From Flavobacterium daemonense (GTDB taxonomy: Bacteria > Bacteroidota > Bacteroidia > Flavobacteriales > Flavobacteriaceae): a DNA stretch of 64,000 bases. The position numbers and the translations under genes were made by a program. Below the pieces are notes generated by a model that saw only the letters and a list, made by a program, of their open reading frames with translations, was not told the DNA's origin and ran no database searches. How positions within the stretch are numbered: the stretch's first letter is position 1; every line of letters begins with the position of its first letter. Below are positions 36,590 through 46,143 of the stretch, piece by piece. Where the stretch lies: NCBI RefSeq assembly GCF_007341385.1, contig NZ_VJYD01000011.1, forward strand, positions 119,865-183,864. Reading direction: 5' to 3'.

Positions 36590-36611
36590 AAAAAAAAAAA
36601 AAAAAAAAAAA
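36590..36611. repeat. A22 homopolymer abutting a start codon
   Basis: Twenty-two consecutive A residues, the last being the A of the ATG at 36611. It replaces any ribosome-binding site. A-rich leaders are normal in Flavobacterium, but a tract this long is prone to slippage during replication and transcription. Confidence 0.9.
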
Positions 36612-37939
36612 TGAAAAGAAACTTTACTTCTCTCCTGCTCTATTTCTTTTTAATTTTTGCTTCCAACGCTTTTTCTCAAAACAAATCAAATACTACAAAT
36701 GCATTTTCAAACAGAATTTTCGATGGAAAAGGCTATCAGCCAATTGGAGATTTAAAATGGAAATTTAAAACGAATGGAAAAATATTCTCTTCGCCAATTG
36801 CTAAAAACGGCGCAATTTATATTGGAAGCGAAGACGGTTTTCTTTATTCTATAAATGAAAAATCAGGAAAAGAAAACTGGAAATTCAAAACCAATGGTGC
36901 AATTCATAGTTCGTTCAGCATTTTTGAAAACATCATTTATTTCGGAAGTTTCGATGGAAATTATTACGCCATAAACACTAAAAACGGAAAAGAAGTTTGG
37001 AAATTTAAAACCGGAGGCGAACATTGGCTGGGCGAAAACGGAATGTGGGGAATGAAGCCTGAAACACAATACATGGAAGATTTATGGGATTTCTTTTTGT
37101 CTTCGCCGGTAGTTTATGCGAATGGAAAATCTGCCTTAACGATCTTTGGAAGCAGTGACGGAAATATTTACGCTGTCAATGCAAAAACTGGAAACCTAAA
37201 ATGGAAATTCAAAACTAATGGTTCTGTTCACGGAAGTCCGGTAATCGACAAAAATAAAATTTATATTGGCGGTTGGGATACAGTTTTATATGCTTTAGAT
37301 GCTGAAACTGGAAAAGAAATTTGGCGTTTTGCAACGGGAACACAAACCGGTTTCAAAGGAATTCAATCTTCTGTTGCAATTGCCGACGGAAAAGTATTTT
37401 TTGGAGCTAGAGATCCGTTTTTATTTGCTTTGGATGCTGAAACCGGAAAGTTAATTTGGAAATACAATGCTGAGAATTCCTGGATTTTGAGTTCGGCTGT
37501 CATAAAAGATAATACGATTTATGTTGGAACTTCAGACACTTATGCTTTATTGGCAATAGACGTGAAAACCGGACAGGAAAAATATCGCTTTAAAGGAAAT
37601 GGCTATATCTACTCTTCGCCTGCTATTTCAGGAAATACAATTTATTTTGGAGATTTTACAGGCAACTTTTTTGCATTGAATCTACTTTCAAACGGAAAAG
37701 AATTCAATTTTGTAAGTACCGAAAACCGAAAGAAATTAGCCACATCCATCTTAAAAGATGAGGTAATAAATTTTGCGTACGCTGCAAAAAATGCCGATTT
37801 GTATGTTTATGACAATAACAAAAAAGTGATGGATGAATTTTATAAATTAGGCTCGATTGTTTCATCGCCAGTTGTCAATAACAATACGGTTTATTTTGGA
37901 AGTGCAGATGGTTATTTGTACGCCTATAAATTGAAATAA
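36611..37939 (+). CDS. PQQ-type beta-propeller repeat protein
   Basis: This 442-residue secreted protein has a signal peptide (about 1-22, AFSQ) and about eight PQQ/quinoprotein-like blades. Each has a variant of GKxxWKFKTNG followed by IYxGSxDGxxYAxN. It resembles BamB-type and PQQ-dehydrogenase propellers but has no dehydrogenase domain, so it may be a binding or scaffold protein in the periplasm. The enzyme cofactor is not implied. The start codon directly follows an A22 tract, which may modulate expression. An inverted repeat lies 3' of the gene. Confidence 0.88.
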   Translation: MKRNFTSLLLYFFLIFASNAFSQNKSNTTNAFSNRIFDGKGYQPIGDLKWKFKTNGKIFSSPIAKNGAIYIGSEDGFLYSINEKSGKENWKFKTNGAIHSSFSIFENIIYFGSFDGNYYAINTKNGKEVWKFKTGGEHWLGENGMWGMKPETQYMEDLWDFFLSSPVVYANGKSALTIFGSSDGNIYAVNAKTGNLKWKFKTNGSVHGSPVIDKNKIYIGGWDTVLYALDAETGKEIWRFATGTQTGFKGIQSSVAIADGKVFFGARDPFLFALDAETGKLIWKYNAENSWILSSAVIKDNTIYVGTSDTYALLAIDVKTGQEKYRFKGNGYIYSSPAISGNTIYFGDFTGNFFALNLLSNGKEFNFVSTENRKKLATSILKDEVINFAYAAKNADLYVYDNNKKVMDEFYKLGSIVSSPVVNNNTVYFGSADGYLYAYKLK

Positions 37940-37944
37940 TTTTT

Positions 37945-38028
37945 AGCGAATCTCTGCGTAAATCTTTGTGTGGCTTTGCGTCATAATTATTTCACAGAGA
38001 TTCACAAAGGCTTCGCAGAGATTTGCAA
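37945..38028. repeat. Inverted repeat of TCTCTGCG/CTTTGTG words
   Basis: The left arm has GCGAATCTCTGCGTAAATC then TTTGTG; the right arm reverse complement has GCAAATCTCTGCGAAGCC then TTTGTG. The arms are imperfect and the words repeat within each arm. It lies between converging genes and reaches to within 5 bp of the next stop codon. Confidence 0.7.
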
Positions 38029-38032
38029 AATT

Positions 38033-38863
38033 TTACATAATCTTTACTGAAGTCATACTCAAGGAGCCAGCAAGAAGTTTATCATTAAACAGACTCAATT
38101 GTTCTGATTTTTCTTTTAGTCCCAAAGTATACAACAAAGGCAAATAATGATCTGGAGTTGGGATTGCAATTTGAACTGCTTTGTTCATCTTTTCGAAATC
38201 AATCAAAGGCTGAAAATTTCCGTCTAATAAATAATTATTTACGGTTTCTCTGGCTTCAATTGCCCAATCGTAGCCGTAGTTGTCTTTATCAAAATTTCTG
38301 AAATCAACTAAACGCAAATTGTGAACGATATTTCCGCTTCCAACAATTAAAACTCCTTTGCGACGCAAGGATTGCAGTTTCTGAGCCAATTCAAAATGAT
38401 ATTGCCCTGATTTTGTGTAATCAATACTCAACTGAATTACCGGAACATCGGCGTTTGGATATAAATGTTTAATTACGCTCCATGCGCCGTGATCCAGACC
38501 CCAATGTTCGTCTAATTCGACCATAACTGGATCTAAGATTTTCTTGGTTTCAACTGCTAGTTCGGGGCTTCCTTTTGCGGGATATTGAACATCAAAAAGT
38601 GCTTGCGGAAAACCTCCAAAATCATGAATCGTTCTTGGCATTTCCATCGCAGTAACTTTTGTTCCTTTTGTAAACCAATGCGCTGAAATACATAAAATAG
38701 CATTTGGCTGTGGCAATGTTTTAGCCAATTCGCGAAAACCAGCCACAAACTGATTTTCTTCAATTGCGTTCATTGGGCTGCCGTGTCCTAAAAACAGAAC
38801 AGGCATTTTATCTGTATTCGAAAACGTCGATGAAATCGAATGTAAGTCGTTTAGTGTTGTCAT
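38033..38863 (-). CDS. ygiD: 4,5-DOPA dioxygenase extradiol family (YgiD-like)
   Basis: This 276-residue protein belongs to the class III extradiol dioxygenase/LigB family. It has PVLFLGHGSPMNAI with a metal-ligand histidine (about residue 27), SAHWFTKGT, GLDHGAWS and IVGSGNIVHNLR. Together these provide the histidine set of YgiD-type zinc or iron enzymes. E. coli YgiD can open the ring of L-DOPA; the natural substrate in flavobacteria is unknown. It is monocistronic, flanked by inverted repeats on both sides. Confidence 0.9.
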   Translation of the reverse strand: MTTLNDLHSISSTFSNTDKMPVLFLGHGSPMNAIEENQFVAGFRELAKTLPQPNAILCISAHWFTKGTKVTAMEMPRTIHDFGGFPQALFDVQYPAKGSPELAVETKKILDPVMVELDEHWGLDHGAWSVIKHLYPNADVPVIQLSIDYTKSGQYHFELAQKLQSLRRKGVLIVGSGNIVHNLRLVDFRNFDKDNYGYDWAIEARETVNNYLLDGNFQPLIDFEKMNKAVQIAIPTPDHYLPLLYTLGLKEKSEQLSLFNDKLLAGSLSMTSVKIM

Positions 38864-38878
38864 TGTAAAATATTTTAA

Positions 38879-38947
38879 ACACGAATTACACAGATTTACA
38901 CTAATCTTTATTTAAAAAATTCGTGCTAATTCGTGACATCAGTGTTT
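38879..38947. repeat. CACGAATT-word inverted repeat
   Basis: The left arm has ACACGAATTACACAG; the right arm reverse complement has CACGAATTAGCACGAATT. Same word family as at 55638 and 56332. It lies upstream of ygiD and at the 3' end of the helicase gene. Confidence 0.65.
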
Positions 38948-40356
38948 TATTCCTCAAAACTTTCATCTTTAAATCCTATCAAATATAACTTATTTTTGGC
39001 ACGCGTCATAGCCGTGTAAAGCCATCTTATGTAATCACGGTCGATTCCGTTTGGCAAATATGGCTGTTCAATAAAAACCGTATTCCATTGCCCTCCTTGT
39101 GATTTGTGGCACGTGATCGCGTACGAGAATTTTACTTGTAATCCGTTGAAGTATTCGTTTTCTTTTACCTTTTGGAACTTCTTGTATTTCGTCGGTTCAT
39201 CTTCATAATCTTTCATTACTTCTTCATATAAACGATTCGATTCTTCATACGTCAAAGATGGTGCTTCGCTTTTTATAGTATCCAAAAGCAAAACCGTTTC
39301 AAAAGGTTTCTGATCTGGATAATCGACCATTCTGATTTTTACTTTTGCAAATGTAAATCCGTATAGCTCTTTGATTCCGAACATTTCCAGAACTTCGATA
39401 ATATCACCATTGGCAATAAATCCGGCTTCATCGGTTTCTTTAAGCCAGAAATAATTATTTTTCACGACCATTAAAAAATCACCAACCGAAAGTTCGCTTT
39501 CTTTAAACAAAATTCGGCTCCTGATTTGCTCATTATACTGGTTTGCTCTTTTATTCGAGCGAACAATAAAAGCCGTATCTTCAATACTATAATTGCTGTA
39601 AGCAGAATTTATAGCATCCTGAATATCATAACCATCAGTCAAACGAACGATGTCTTTGAACTTTTTTACATTGAATTTGAATTCGGTAATAAAACTCTCT
39701 TTTAGGAGTTCGCGCAGTTCGGTTGCATTGAACAAAATCCCAGAACTTTCTTCCTGACGCATTACTTCATCTAATTCGATATGTTCAATTTCTTTATCAT
39801 AATGAACGCCTAAAGTCTGAATATCAAGCGCGGGAGAAATATCTAAATTTACTGGAGGAAGCTGTGCGGTATCTCCTAAAAGAATCATTTTGCAATTATT
39901 TCCCGAATAAACATAATTGATCAAATCATCCAGAAGCGATCCGCTGTCAAGCGTACTGTCTGAAATCATCGAAGCCTCATCGACTATGAAAATAGTATTT
40001 TTATGTTTATTAACTTGTTTGGTAAAAGCAACGCCTCCTCCCGATGATTTTTTAGGAAAATATATTTTTTTATGAATCGTAAAAGCTGCCGTATTCGAAT
40101 AATTCGAAATCACTTTTGCCGCACGTCCTGTCGGCGCAAGCAAAACAAACTTTTTGTTAATTTCTCCAAGATTGTTTACTATAGTCGAAATCACAGTCGT
40201 TTTTCCCGTTCCGGCATATCCTTTCAATACAAAAATGGTATCGTTTTGAGGTTCGGTCAAAAAAATAGCTATTTTTTGGAAAAATATATCTTGTTTATAA
40301 GTGGGTGCAAAAGGGAATCTTTTTTGTAAAACGCTGTAAAACAATGTTGAATTCAT
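38947..40356 (-). CDS. RecD/UvrD-like superfamily 1 helicase
   Basis: This 469-residue ATPase has Walker A GYAGTGKTT (about 45-53), Walker B FIVDEASM, motif III LLGDTAQLPPV, and a C-terminal UvrD_C_2 block ITCHKSQGGQW followed by YTAMTRAKNKL, with the motif VI arginine. It matches the compact RecD2/Pif1-like helicases common in Bacteroidota, which lack the N-terminal extension of RecD2. It probably unwinds DNA in repair or replication restart. No nuclease domain is visible. It is divergent from the DUF3822-rsmD pair. Confidence 0.9.
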   Translation of the reverse strand: MNSTLFYSVLQKRFPFAPTYKQDIFFQKIAIFLTEPQNDTIFVLKGYAGTGKTTVISTIVNNLGEINKKFVLLAPTGRAAKVISNYSNTAAFTIHKKIYFPKKSSGGGVAFTKQVNKHKNTIFIVDEASMISDSTLDSGSLLDDLINYVYSGNNCKMILLGDTAQLPPVNLDISPALDIQTLGVHYDKEIEHIELDEVMRQEESSGILFNATELRELLKESFITEFKFNVKKFKDIVRLTDGYDIQDAINSAYSNYSIEDTAFIVRSNKRANQYNEQIRSRILFKESELSVGDFLMVVKNNYFWLKETDEAGFIANGDIIEVLEMFGIKELYGFTFAKVKIRMVDYPDQKPFETVLLLDTIKSEAPSLTYEESNRLYEEVMKDYEDEPTKYKKFQKVKENEYFNGLQVKFSYAITCHKSQGGQWNTVFIEQPYLPNGIDRDYIRWLYTAMTRAKNKLYLIGFKDESFEE

Positions 40357-40416
40357 AGAGTAAAATTGTCATACAAAGTTCGTCTTTTTTAATCGCAATT
40401 TCAACTTTTAATAGTT

Positions 40417-40440
40417 CAAACCATATAAGTGCTATAAGTT
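40417..40440. repeat. Solo ATATAAG-word arm
   Basis: AACCATATAAGTGCTATAAG resembles one arm of the inverted repeat at 28882-28963, without a partner arm. It lies 30 bp before a different repeat element. Confidence 0.6.
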
Positions 40441-40470
40441 AATTTAAAAAAAATTGATATTGAACATATT

Positions 40471-40587
40471 GACGCAGATCGAACGGATTCGCTATGGCGA
40501 AGACACGGATTAGCACGGATTTTAATTCTAAGAACGAAATCCGTTTTTTTCAGCGTTTTCGCGATAGCGACTCCGTTTCATCTGCGT
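40471..40587. repeat. ACGGATT-word inverted repeat
   Basis: The left arm reads GACGCAGATCGAACGGATTC, then GCTATGGCG, then ACGGATTAGCACGGATT. The right arm reverse complement reads ACGCAGATGAAACGGAGTC, then GCTATCGCG, then ACGGATT. The word order is kept although single bases drift. Confidence 0.75.
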
Positions 40588-40777
40588 AGAATTTAACATT
40601 AAACGTAAATTATTTATATATTTCAAAAAAAATAATAGTAGCATAACGTCTTCCTAACTTTTCTTTAGAATTGTTTTTTGAAATTGCAATTATTATTGTT
40701 CCTTTTTAATTTGTAAGTTTGTGGTCGCCTTAAATTCTTTCTTGATTCAAAAACAGGTAACGAATTGTAAATCAAAT

Positions 40778-41599
40778 ATGTCATTGCAAAATACTAACAT
40801 TACTTCCAAAAATTACAAAAAGCTTTCTATTCAGGTTTCCCTGACAGGATTTTCATTTTGCTGTTTCGATACGTTAAATAACATCATCACTTCTTACAAA
40901 GAAATTAAGTTTGATACTTCAAACAGAAATTCTAAAATTGAGGATCTTTTCACCGAAGCTTTTAAAAACAATCCTGACTTAAAAGATACTTATGACGAAG
41001 TAATGGTTATTCACACCAATAACCTTTCGACTTTTGTTCCAACAGCTTTATTTGACGAAGAATACCTTGGAAGTTATTTGCAGTACAATACAAAAGTTTT
41101 TGCAACCGATTTTTTTACCTTTGATGAAATTCCGAATTATCAAATGAATTCAGTTTATATTCCGTATGTGAATATCAATAATTTTTTGATTGATAATGTG
41201 GGATCTTTTGACTACAAACATGCGAACAGTATTTTGGTCGAAAAAATTCTAGACAATTCAAGAAACAACGACGAAAAGAAAATGGTTGTCAATTTTAATC
41301 CTGGCCAATTTGAAGTAATTGTGGTTCAGAATCAAAAATTGCTTTTTTTCAATTCTTTCGAATATCAGACCCCTGAAGATTTCATATATTACCTACTATT
41401 TACTGCCGAACAATCGAACTTGAATCCGGAGATTTTTCCACTCGAATTATTGGGCACAATAGACCAGAACGATCCTTTTTATGCCATTGCGTATAAATAC
41501 ATTCGTAATATATCCTTCATGGATGTAAGCACTTTACAGCAAAAAAACAGCTTCTCTTTAACAGAAAATCAAAAACATTATATCTTATTTCAATCATGA
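40778..41599 (+). CDS. DUF3822 family protein
   Basis: I start this at the ATG at 40778 (MSLQNTNIT) instead of the upstream GTG at 40721, since homologues begin close to the KKLSIQVSLTGFSFC segment. The 273-residue product is a DUF3822 protein, a Bacteroidota family with an actin/ASKHA-like appearance (LSIQVSLTGFSF, MVVNFNPGQFEVIVVQNQ) and no assigned biochemical function. Its stop codon overlaps the rsmD start (ATGA), so the pair is translationally coupled. The constant coupling to an rRNA methylase suggests a housekeeping role, which is inference. Confidence 0.85.
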   Translation: MSLQNTNITSKNYKKLSIQVSLTGFSFCCFDTLNNIITSYKEIKFDTSNRNSKIEDLFTEAFKNNPDLKDTYDEVMVIHTNNLSTFVPTALFDEEYLGSYLQYNTKVFATDFFTFDEIPNYQMNSVYIPYVNINNFLIDNVGSFDYKHANSILVEKILDNSRNNDEKKMVVNFNPGQFEVIVVQNQKLLFFNSFEYQTPEDFIYYLLFTAEQSNLNPEIFPLELLGTIDQNDPFYAIAYKYIRNISFMDVSTLQQKNSFSLTENQKHYILFQS

Positions 41600-42201
41600 G
41601 AATCATTTCAGGAAAACACAAAGGCCGCCGAATTTTTCCACCAAAAAACCTTCCTGTTAGACCCACAACTGATATGAGCAAAGAAGCATTATTTAATGTT
41701 TTAAACAATCATTTTAGTTTTGACAGTTTAAAGGTTTTAGATTTATTTTCAGGAACCGGAAACATCAGTTATGAATTCGCTTCACGTGGAAGCGCACCAA
41801 TCACATCTGTTGATGGGGATTTTGGATGCGTGAAATTCATCAAGCAGGTTTCATCAGAATATGATTTTGATATTGCAGCAACTAAAAGTGATGTTTTTAA
41901 ATTTTTGGAAAACTGCAAAACTTCATACGACATTGTTTTTGCCGATCCGCCATATGGTTTGGATCAAGAAACTTTTGAAAAAATAGTCTTAACTGTTTTT
42001 GAAAAAGATTTGCTTCACGAAGACGGAATGATGATTATCGAACATTCTAAATACACAAAACTCGATCATTTAAGTAATTTTTCTTTTCAGAAAAGTTACG
42101 GAGGTTCTTATTTCAGTTTCTTTGAATTAAATTCAACTGACGACGATGAGGAACTTCCTGGAGATTCTCCAATAAAAATTACTGAAGAAGATGAAGGGTA
42201 A
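41596..42201 (+). CDS. rsmD: 16S rRNA (guanine966-N2)-methyltransferase
   Basis: This 201-residue methyltransferase has RIISGKHKGRRIFPP at its start, the SAM-binding block VLDLFSGTGNISYE (about 49-62) and catalytic FADPPYGL (about 115-122). RsmD methylates G966 of 16S rRNA during 30S assembly. The acidic tail (DDDEELPGDSPIKITEEDEG) is an extension beyond the usual fold. It overlaps the upstream DUF3822 stop by 4 nt. A large inverted repeat lies downstream. Confidence 0.93.
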   Translation: MRIISGKHKGRRIFPPKNLPVRPTTDMSKEALFNVLNNHFSFDSLKVLDLFSGTGNISYEFASRGSAPITSVDGDFGCVKFIKQVSSEYDFDIAATKSDVFKFLENCKTSYDIVFADPPYGLDQETFEKIVLTVFEKDLLHEDGMMIIEHSKYTKLDHLSNFSFQKSYGGSYFSFFELNSTDDDEELPGDSPIKITEEDEG

Positions 42202-42232
42202 TTGTATTCTTCTTTGAAATAAAAAATTTTCC

Positions 42233-42352
42233 CAAAGTATTGTCATTTCGACTGAAAGGAGAAATCGCACTAGAATGTCGACAAAGATTGGCGATTTTGC
42301 ATGTCGAATTACTGGTGTGATTTCTCCTTTCAGTCGAAATGACAATACTTTG
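42233..42352. repeat. 38-bp inverted repeat, TGTCATTTCGAC family
   Basis: The arms at 42233-42270 and 42315-42352 match as reverse complements except one base. They share the core TGTCATTTCGAC and AAGGAGAAAT with the element at 34584, but the adjacent bases and outer flanks differ, so it is an independent copy. It lies between converging genes. Confidence 0.85.
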
Positions 42353-42402
42353 ACAATTTTCCTACAATAAAAAGATTTTCCCTTTGGAAAAACCTTTCTT
42401 TT

Positions 42403-44505
42403 CTATCTAATTCTATTCGAATTTTCATCAATATTTTTCTCCTTGAATTGGCTTTCTTTTATTTTTCCGAAGGAATATTTAATAGCGATCAAAACTTCAT
42501 GAGCATCAACCACATATCTTGCTTTTGAACTAACATTATTAATCGTAAATTCTTCTTTTTCAATTACATTTTTAAAAACATTGTTCCAGCTCAAAGTGCA
42601 ATTCCAGTTTTTATGAAAGGTTTTTGATACTCCCATATCCATAACAAATCTTGGAGTTCGTTCAAAAATGCCGTTGTATTGCGTAGTTAAACCCCAAAAA
42701 TTCAAGACAAAGGAATACGCTTTTGGAAGCTTGAATTCGTTATTTGAAGTATAATACAAATAGGGTTTTGAAGCCAGAAAAACGGCAGATTGATCTTCAA
42801 CTTTTTCTAAAATAAAAAGCAGCGAAGTGGTCATTGTCCAAAATTTATAAGAAAACGGCAATGTAAAATCAACCGAAAATCCTGATGATTTCTCAAAATT
42901 TATGTCCTTAAAAGTCATTATATTATTTTGAGCATCAAACAAAAAACTGCTGTAAACAGGATCTTTTGCCATATAATAACTAAGTATAACTGATTTATCA
43001 CGATATTGAAAAGAGGTCGAAATTTCATTCATAATTGTTGGATCAAGAAAAACATTTCTCGAATACAAAAAGTACGGATTAATGTACGTTGCGCCTTGAC
43101 TTAAAGAAGAGTAATTTGGCCTTGTTATGCTTTTTGCATAATTTAAAGTAATACTTTTTGTACTATCGATCGTGAATGTGAATTGTGCTTTTGGAAAGAA
43201 GTTCGTATAATTTTTATCAATTAAAGGCAATGAATCCGATTTGAATTTTCCTAGCGCAATTGTATTTTCAAATCGAATTCCGACTGAAAAATCTATCTTT
43301 TTGATTTTTCCTGAAAACTGACTGTATCCCGCTAAATTCTGTTCTCTAAAATCATACTGACTTATTTCATAAGCGTCTGTTTTAGCATTATAAATAGAAA
43401 TATCCGACTTTGAATTCGCAGTCGAATATTGTCCGCCTGCTTCTAGTTTCATATCGTTTTTGAATTTTTTATTCAAATCCATTCTTCCTGAAAACACATT
43501 AACTTTAAAGTTTTGATCCCGAATTTGTGTCAAATCAAAATGCGTATCATTAAAATTATCTTGCACCTGACTCCACGATTTCTGATCAAAATTAGAATAT
43601 TGAAATCCCGTAAAAACCTGCGTATCAATAGCTTTTATTTTCTTGGAATAGTTCAAAAATGAGTTTACAAAATTCTTTTGTCCATCATTATCGCTATACG
43701 TTACAACATGATTTTCTTCTTGTTTGTTTTTATTATCTGTAATCGTATTGATCGGAAAAGTATCTGTTTGCAATTTACTGCTTACATTAAATGAAAAATA
43801 ATCATCATCGCTGATTTTGAAAAACAGACCGCCTCCAAAAACAAATTGTTTTCTTTTTGTGTTGGCCAAAACATCATAAATAGAAGCAATATTTGCATTT
43901 TGAATCTGATAATCAATACTATGATTTTCCCAAGGGTTCAAACGATTGTAGTTAAAATTAGCTTTCCACTCCACCCTATTCTTTTTGAAGCTGGAATTAA
44001 ATCCCAAGTAATTATTAAAGTTCTTTTTAAAAGAAGCTGTTTCAGAAATTTCAGTCCTAAAACTGTCTTTTTTGCCTAATTTTCGAGTGATTAAAGCCAC
44101 TACACGACCTTCGGCTTCGTATTTTGAAGATGGATTTTGAATAATTTCAATGGTTTTAATATCGGCGACAGCCAAAGCATTCAAATCGTTTATACTGGCC
44201 TTTTGATTGTCGATATACACAATTGGACTTCCCTTTCCAACAATCGAAATACTTTCACGATCTGCACTGACTTGCACTGTCGGCAGTTTTGCAAGCAACT
44301 CAATTGGATTTGGAATTGAACTGTAAATTGAATTCGCAACATCAACTTTTATGTTTCCATTTGAGTTTGTAAAAGTCTTTTTGCTTTGAGTTATTACGAT
44401 TTCATTTAATTGATTTGAAATAGAATCTTTTGGTGTTTTGTTTTGGGCAATTCCAAAAAGAGAAAACAAAAAAAGCATAATTACGATGATAATTTTTAGA
44501 GGCAT
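42403..44505 (-). CDS. Outer-membrane beta-barrel receptor (TonB-dependent-like)
   Basis: I use the ATG at 44505 (MPLKII) instead of the TTG three codons upstream. The 700-residue protein has a signal peptide (about 1-22, IAQ) and a plug-like domain directly after it (about 30-150: LNEIVITQSKK, LLAKLPTVQVS, IVYIDNQKAS). It lacks the CarboxypepD-like domain that starts many Bacteroidota receptors. The rest is an outer-membrane barrel of the OMP_b-brl_3 type. The ligand is unknown and no SusD partner is adjacent. It is divergent from a sensor kinase-regulator pair that may control it, which is inference. Confidence 0.85.
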   Translation of the reverse strand: MPLKIIIVIMLFLFSLFGIAQNKTPKDSISNQLNEIVITQSKKTFTNSNGNIKVDVANSIYSSIPNPIELLAKLPTVQVSADRESISIVGKGSPIVYIDNQKASINDLNALAVADIKTIEIIQNPSSKYEAEGRVVALITRKLGKKDSFRTEISETASFKKNFNNYLGFNSSFKKNRVEWKANFNYNRLNPWENHSIDYQIQNANIASIYDVLANTKRKQFVFGGGLFFKISDDDYFSFNVSSKLQTDTFPINTITDNKNKQEENHVVTYSDNDGQKNFVNSFLNYSKKIKAIDTQVFTGFQYSNFDQKSWSQVQDNFNDTHFDLTQIRDQNFKVNVFSGRMDLNKKFKNDMKLEAGGQYSTANSKSDISIYNAKTDAYEISQYDFREQNLAGYSQFSGKIKKIDFSVGIRFENTIALGKFKSDSLPLIDKNYTNFFPKAQFTFTIDSTKSITLNYAKSITRPNYSSLSQGATYINPYFLYSRNVFLDPTIMNEISTSFQYRDKSVILSYYMAKDPVYSSFLFDAQNNIMTFKDINFEKSSGFSVDFTLPFSYKFWTMTTSLLFILEKVEDQSAVFLASKPYLYYTSNNEFKLPKAYSFVLNFWGLTTQYNGIFERTPRFVMDMGVSKTFHKNWNCTLSWNNVFKNVIEKEEFTINNVSSKARYVVDAHEVLIAIKYSFGKIKESQFKEKNIDENSNRIR

Positions 44506-44651
44506 ATAAAACAAATTTTGAATTATTTTAATTTGAGAAAATGCAAAAGTGGCTCTAAAAAAAGACCATGAAGGTTAATTGTAGGTTAATGCAGAGTTAA
44601 TGTCTTTTTTGTTTTATAAAAGCGTTATTTTTGGGATGAGAAAATTTTGGT

Positions 44652-44754
44652 CCACGGATTGAACGGATTAAACAGGTTTTCGCCGATTTCTTTTTTAAGG
44701 ACGACGGAAAAAAAAAGAATCTGTGTAAATCCGTTTAATCCGTTCAATCCGTGG
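44652..44754. repeat. ACGGATT-word inverted repeat with perfect 22-bp ends
   Basis: The outer arms at 44652-44673 and 44733-44754 are exact reverse complements starting CCACGGATTGAACGGATT. The word ACGGATT is iterated. The right arm ends 20 bp before the kinase start codon and contains the GTG that would begin the longest open frame. It belongs to the same word family as 40471-40587. Confidence 0.85.
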
Positions 44755-44774
44755 CCCATAATTCCAAACAAAAA

Positions 44775-46133
44775 ATGAAACAAAGAATCAATTTATTAAT
44801 CGCTTTTTCAGTCGTTGCACTTTTAGTTTTAACGGCTGTTCAATGCTATTTGGTCAAAACGGCTTACGATTATAAAGTGGCCGAATTTCATGCGCAGATA
44901 AAAAACGAAATCGCTCAAATCACGAATAATTACAGCGATATTGATTCGGTTTTAGTTGCTAAAAAAGAAGCACTTTACAAAGAATTATCGGAAAAATATA
45001 TTCAGGGAAAAAACAGTAAAAACGATATTAAAAAAGGGATTTTAGCAAATGAGTATCACGACCTCTTAACGCAAAAAATTCAGCGAAAATTTGAACGAGA
45101 TCTTCCTTATTTCAAGATTGATTTTGCCATTGTCCTTAATAAATTCATTTTGTACAAAAACGAAAAAAAGGCCGATACCATTTTTTCTGAAAAACCTTTT
45201 ATTCAAAACAAATTATATGGAAATCTGGCTTCTCTAAACCATGCATTTTTAGTTCGGAATTATGTTGGAACAACTAACGGAACTTTTGAAAATCAAGACT
45301 ATAATTTGCTGACCGAAGATTCAATGTATGTTTCGGTTATAGATTGGGAAATGATTATTTTAAGACGAATGATTTTCATTTTAATTCTCTCTTTGTTTTC
45401 AATCGCAACGCTTATCAGTCTTTTTATAATTGCGATCAAAGCATTGATCAAACAGAAAAAAGTGAGCGATGTAAAAACTGATTTTATCAATAATATTACG
45501 CACGAACTTAAAACGCCTCTGGCAACTTTAGGAATTTCGACCAAGATTTTACAACAAAAAAACATTCGTGAAAACGATGAAAATTTCAATTCAATTGTCA
45601 GTACAATTTCACGCCAAAACAATCGTCTTCAAAACTTGATTGATCAAGTTATGGCAAATTCATTGGAAGAAAATGAATTGGAACTCCAAAAAGAGAAAAT
45701 CCAAACCGAAGATTTCTTGCTTTCAATTGTAAGCGATTTTAAAATCACTTTTCCCAAAATTGACATCAAAACCGATTTTCAAACACAAAAAACGATTCTG
45801 GCTTTAGATAAATTCCACTTAACAACTGCATTTTTAAATGTACTTGAAAACGCTGTAAAATATGGTTCAAATAAAATTACCGTCAAAACAAGAATAGTTG
45901 AAAATCAGCTTTCTATAAGTTTTGAAGATGACGGAATTGGGATTGCAAAAAACAAGCAATCGTTTCTGTTTGAGAAATTTTATCGTGTTGAACAAGGAAA
46001 TCTTCACAATACAAAAGGTTTAGGACTAGGACTTTATTATGTCGATCAAATTGTAAAAGCACATCAGGGTTCAATTGCTGTGATAAGTGATTTAGGCAAA
46101 GGTGCAGTGTTTACTATAATGTTTAAAGTTTAA
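44775..46133 (+). CDS. Sensor histidine kinase
   Basis: I start at the ATG 44775 because the upstream GTG (44751) lies inside a repeat arm. The 452-residue kinase has two transmembrane helices (about 7-27 and 194-222) with a roughly 165-residue extracytoplasmic sensor between them. The phosphoacceptor is H243 in NNITHELKTPL, followed by N-box NVLENAVKYG, G1 DDGIGIAKN and G2 GLGLGLYYV. It partners the response regulator 10 bp downstream. The signal is unknown; the adjacent receptor could be a target. Confidence 0.92.
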   Translation: MKQRINLLIAFSVVALLVLTAVQCYLVKTAYDYKVAEFHAQIKNEIAQITNNYSDIDSVLVAKKEALYKELSEKYIQGKNSKNDIKKGILANEYHDLLTQKIQRKFERDLPYFKIDFAIVLNKFILYKNEKKADTIFSEKPFIQNKLYGNLASLNHAFLVRNYVGTTNGTFENQDYNLLTEDSMYVSVIDWEMIILRRMIFILILSLFSIATLISLFIIAIKALIKQKKVSDVKTDFINNITHELKTPLATLGISTKILQQKNIRENDENFNSIVSTISRQNNRLQNLIDQVMANSLEENELELQKEKIQTEDFLLSIVSDFKITFPKIDIKTDFQTQKTILALDKFHLTTAFLNVLENAVKYGSNKITVKTRIVENQLSISFEDDGIGIAKNKQSFLFEKFYRVEQGNLHNTKGLGLGLYYVDQIVKAHQGSIAVISDLGKGAVFTIMFKV

Positions 46134-46143
46134 TATATTTCTT

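Larger units (their letters stand above)
40357..40777. other. Repeat-filled divergent intergenic region
   Basis: 421 bp between the helicase gene and DUF3822. It holds a single ATATAAG-word arm (40417-40440) and a large inverted repeat (40471-40587). The rest is AT-rich. I see no full promoter match on either strand. Confidence 0.5.

Noticed and set aside
44751..44774. GTG start for the sensor kinase
   Set aside because: It lies in the right arm of an inverted repeat and adds residues without family similarity; ATG at 44775 precedes the first membrane helix.
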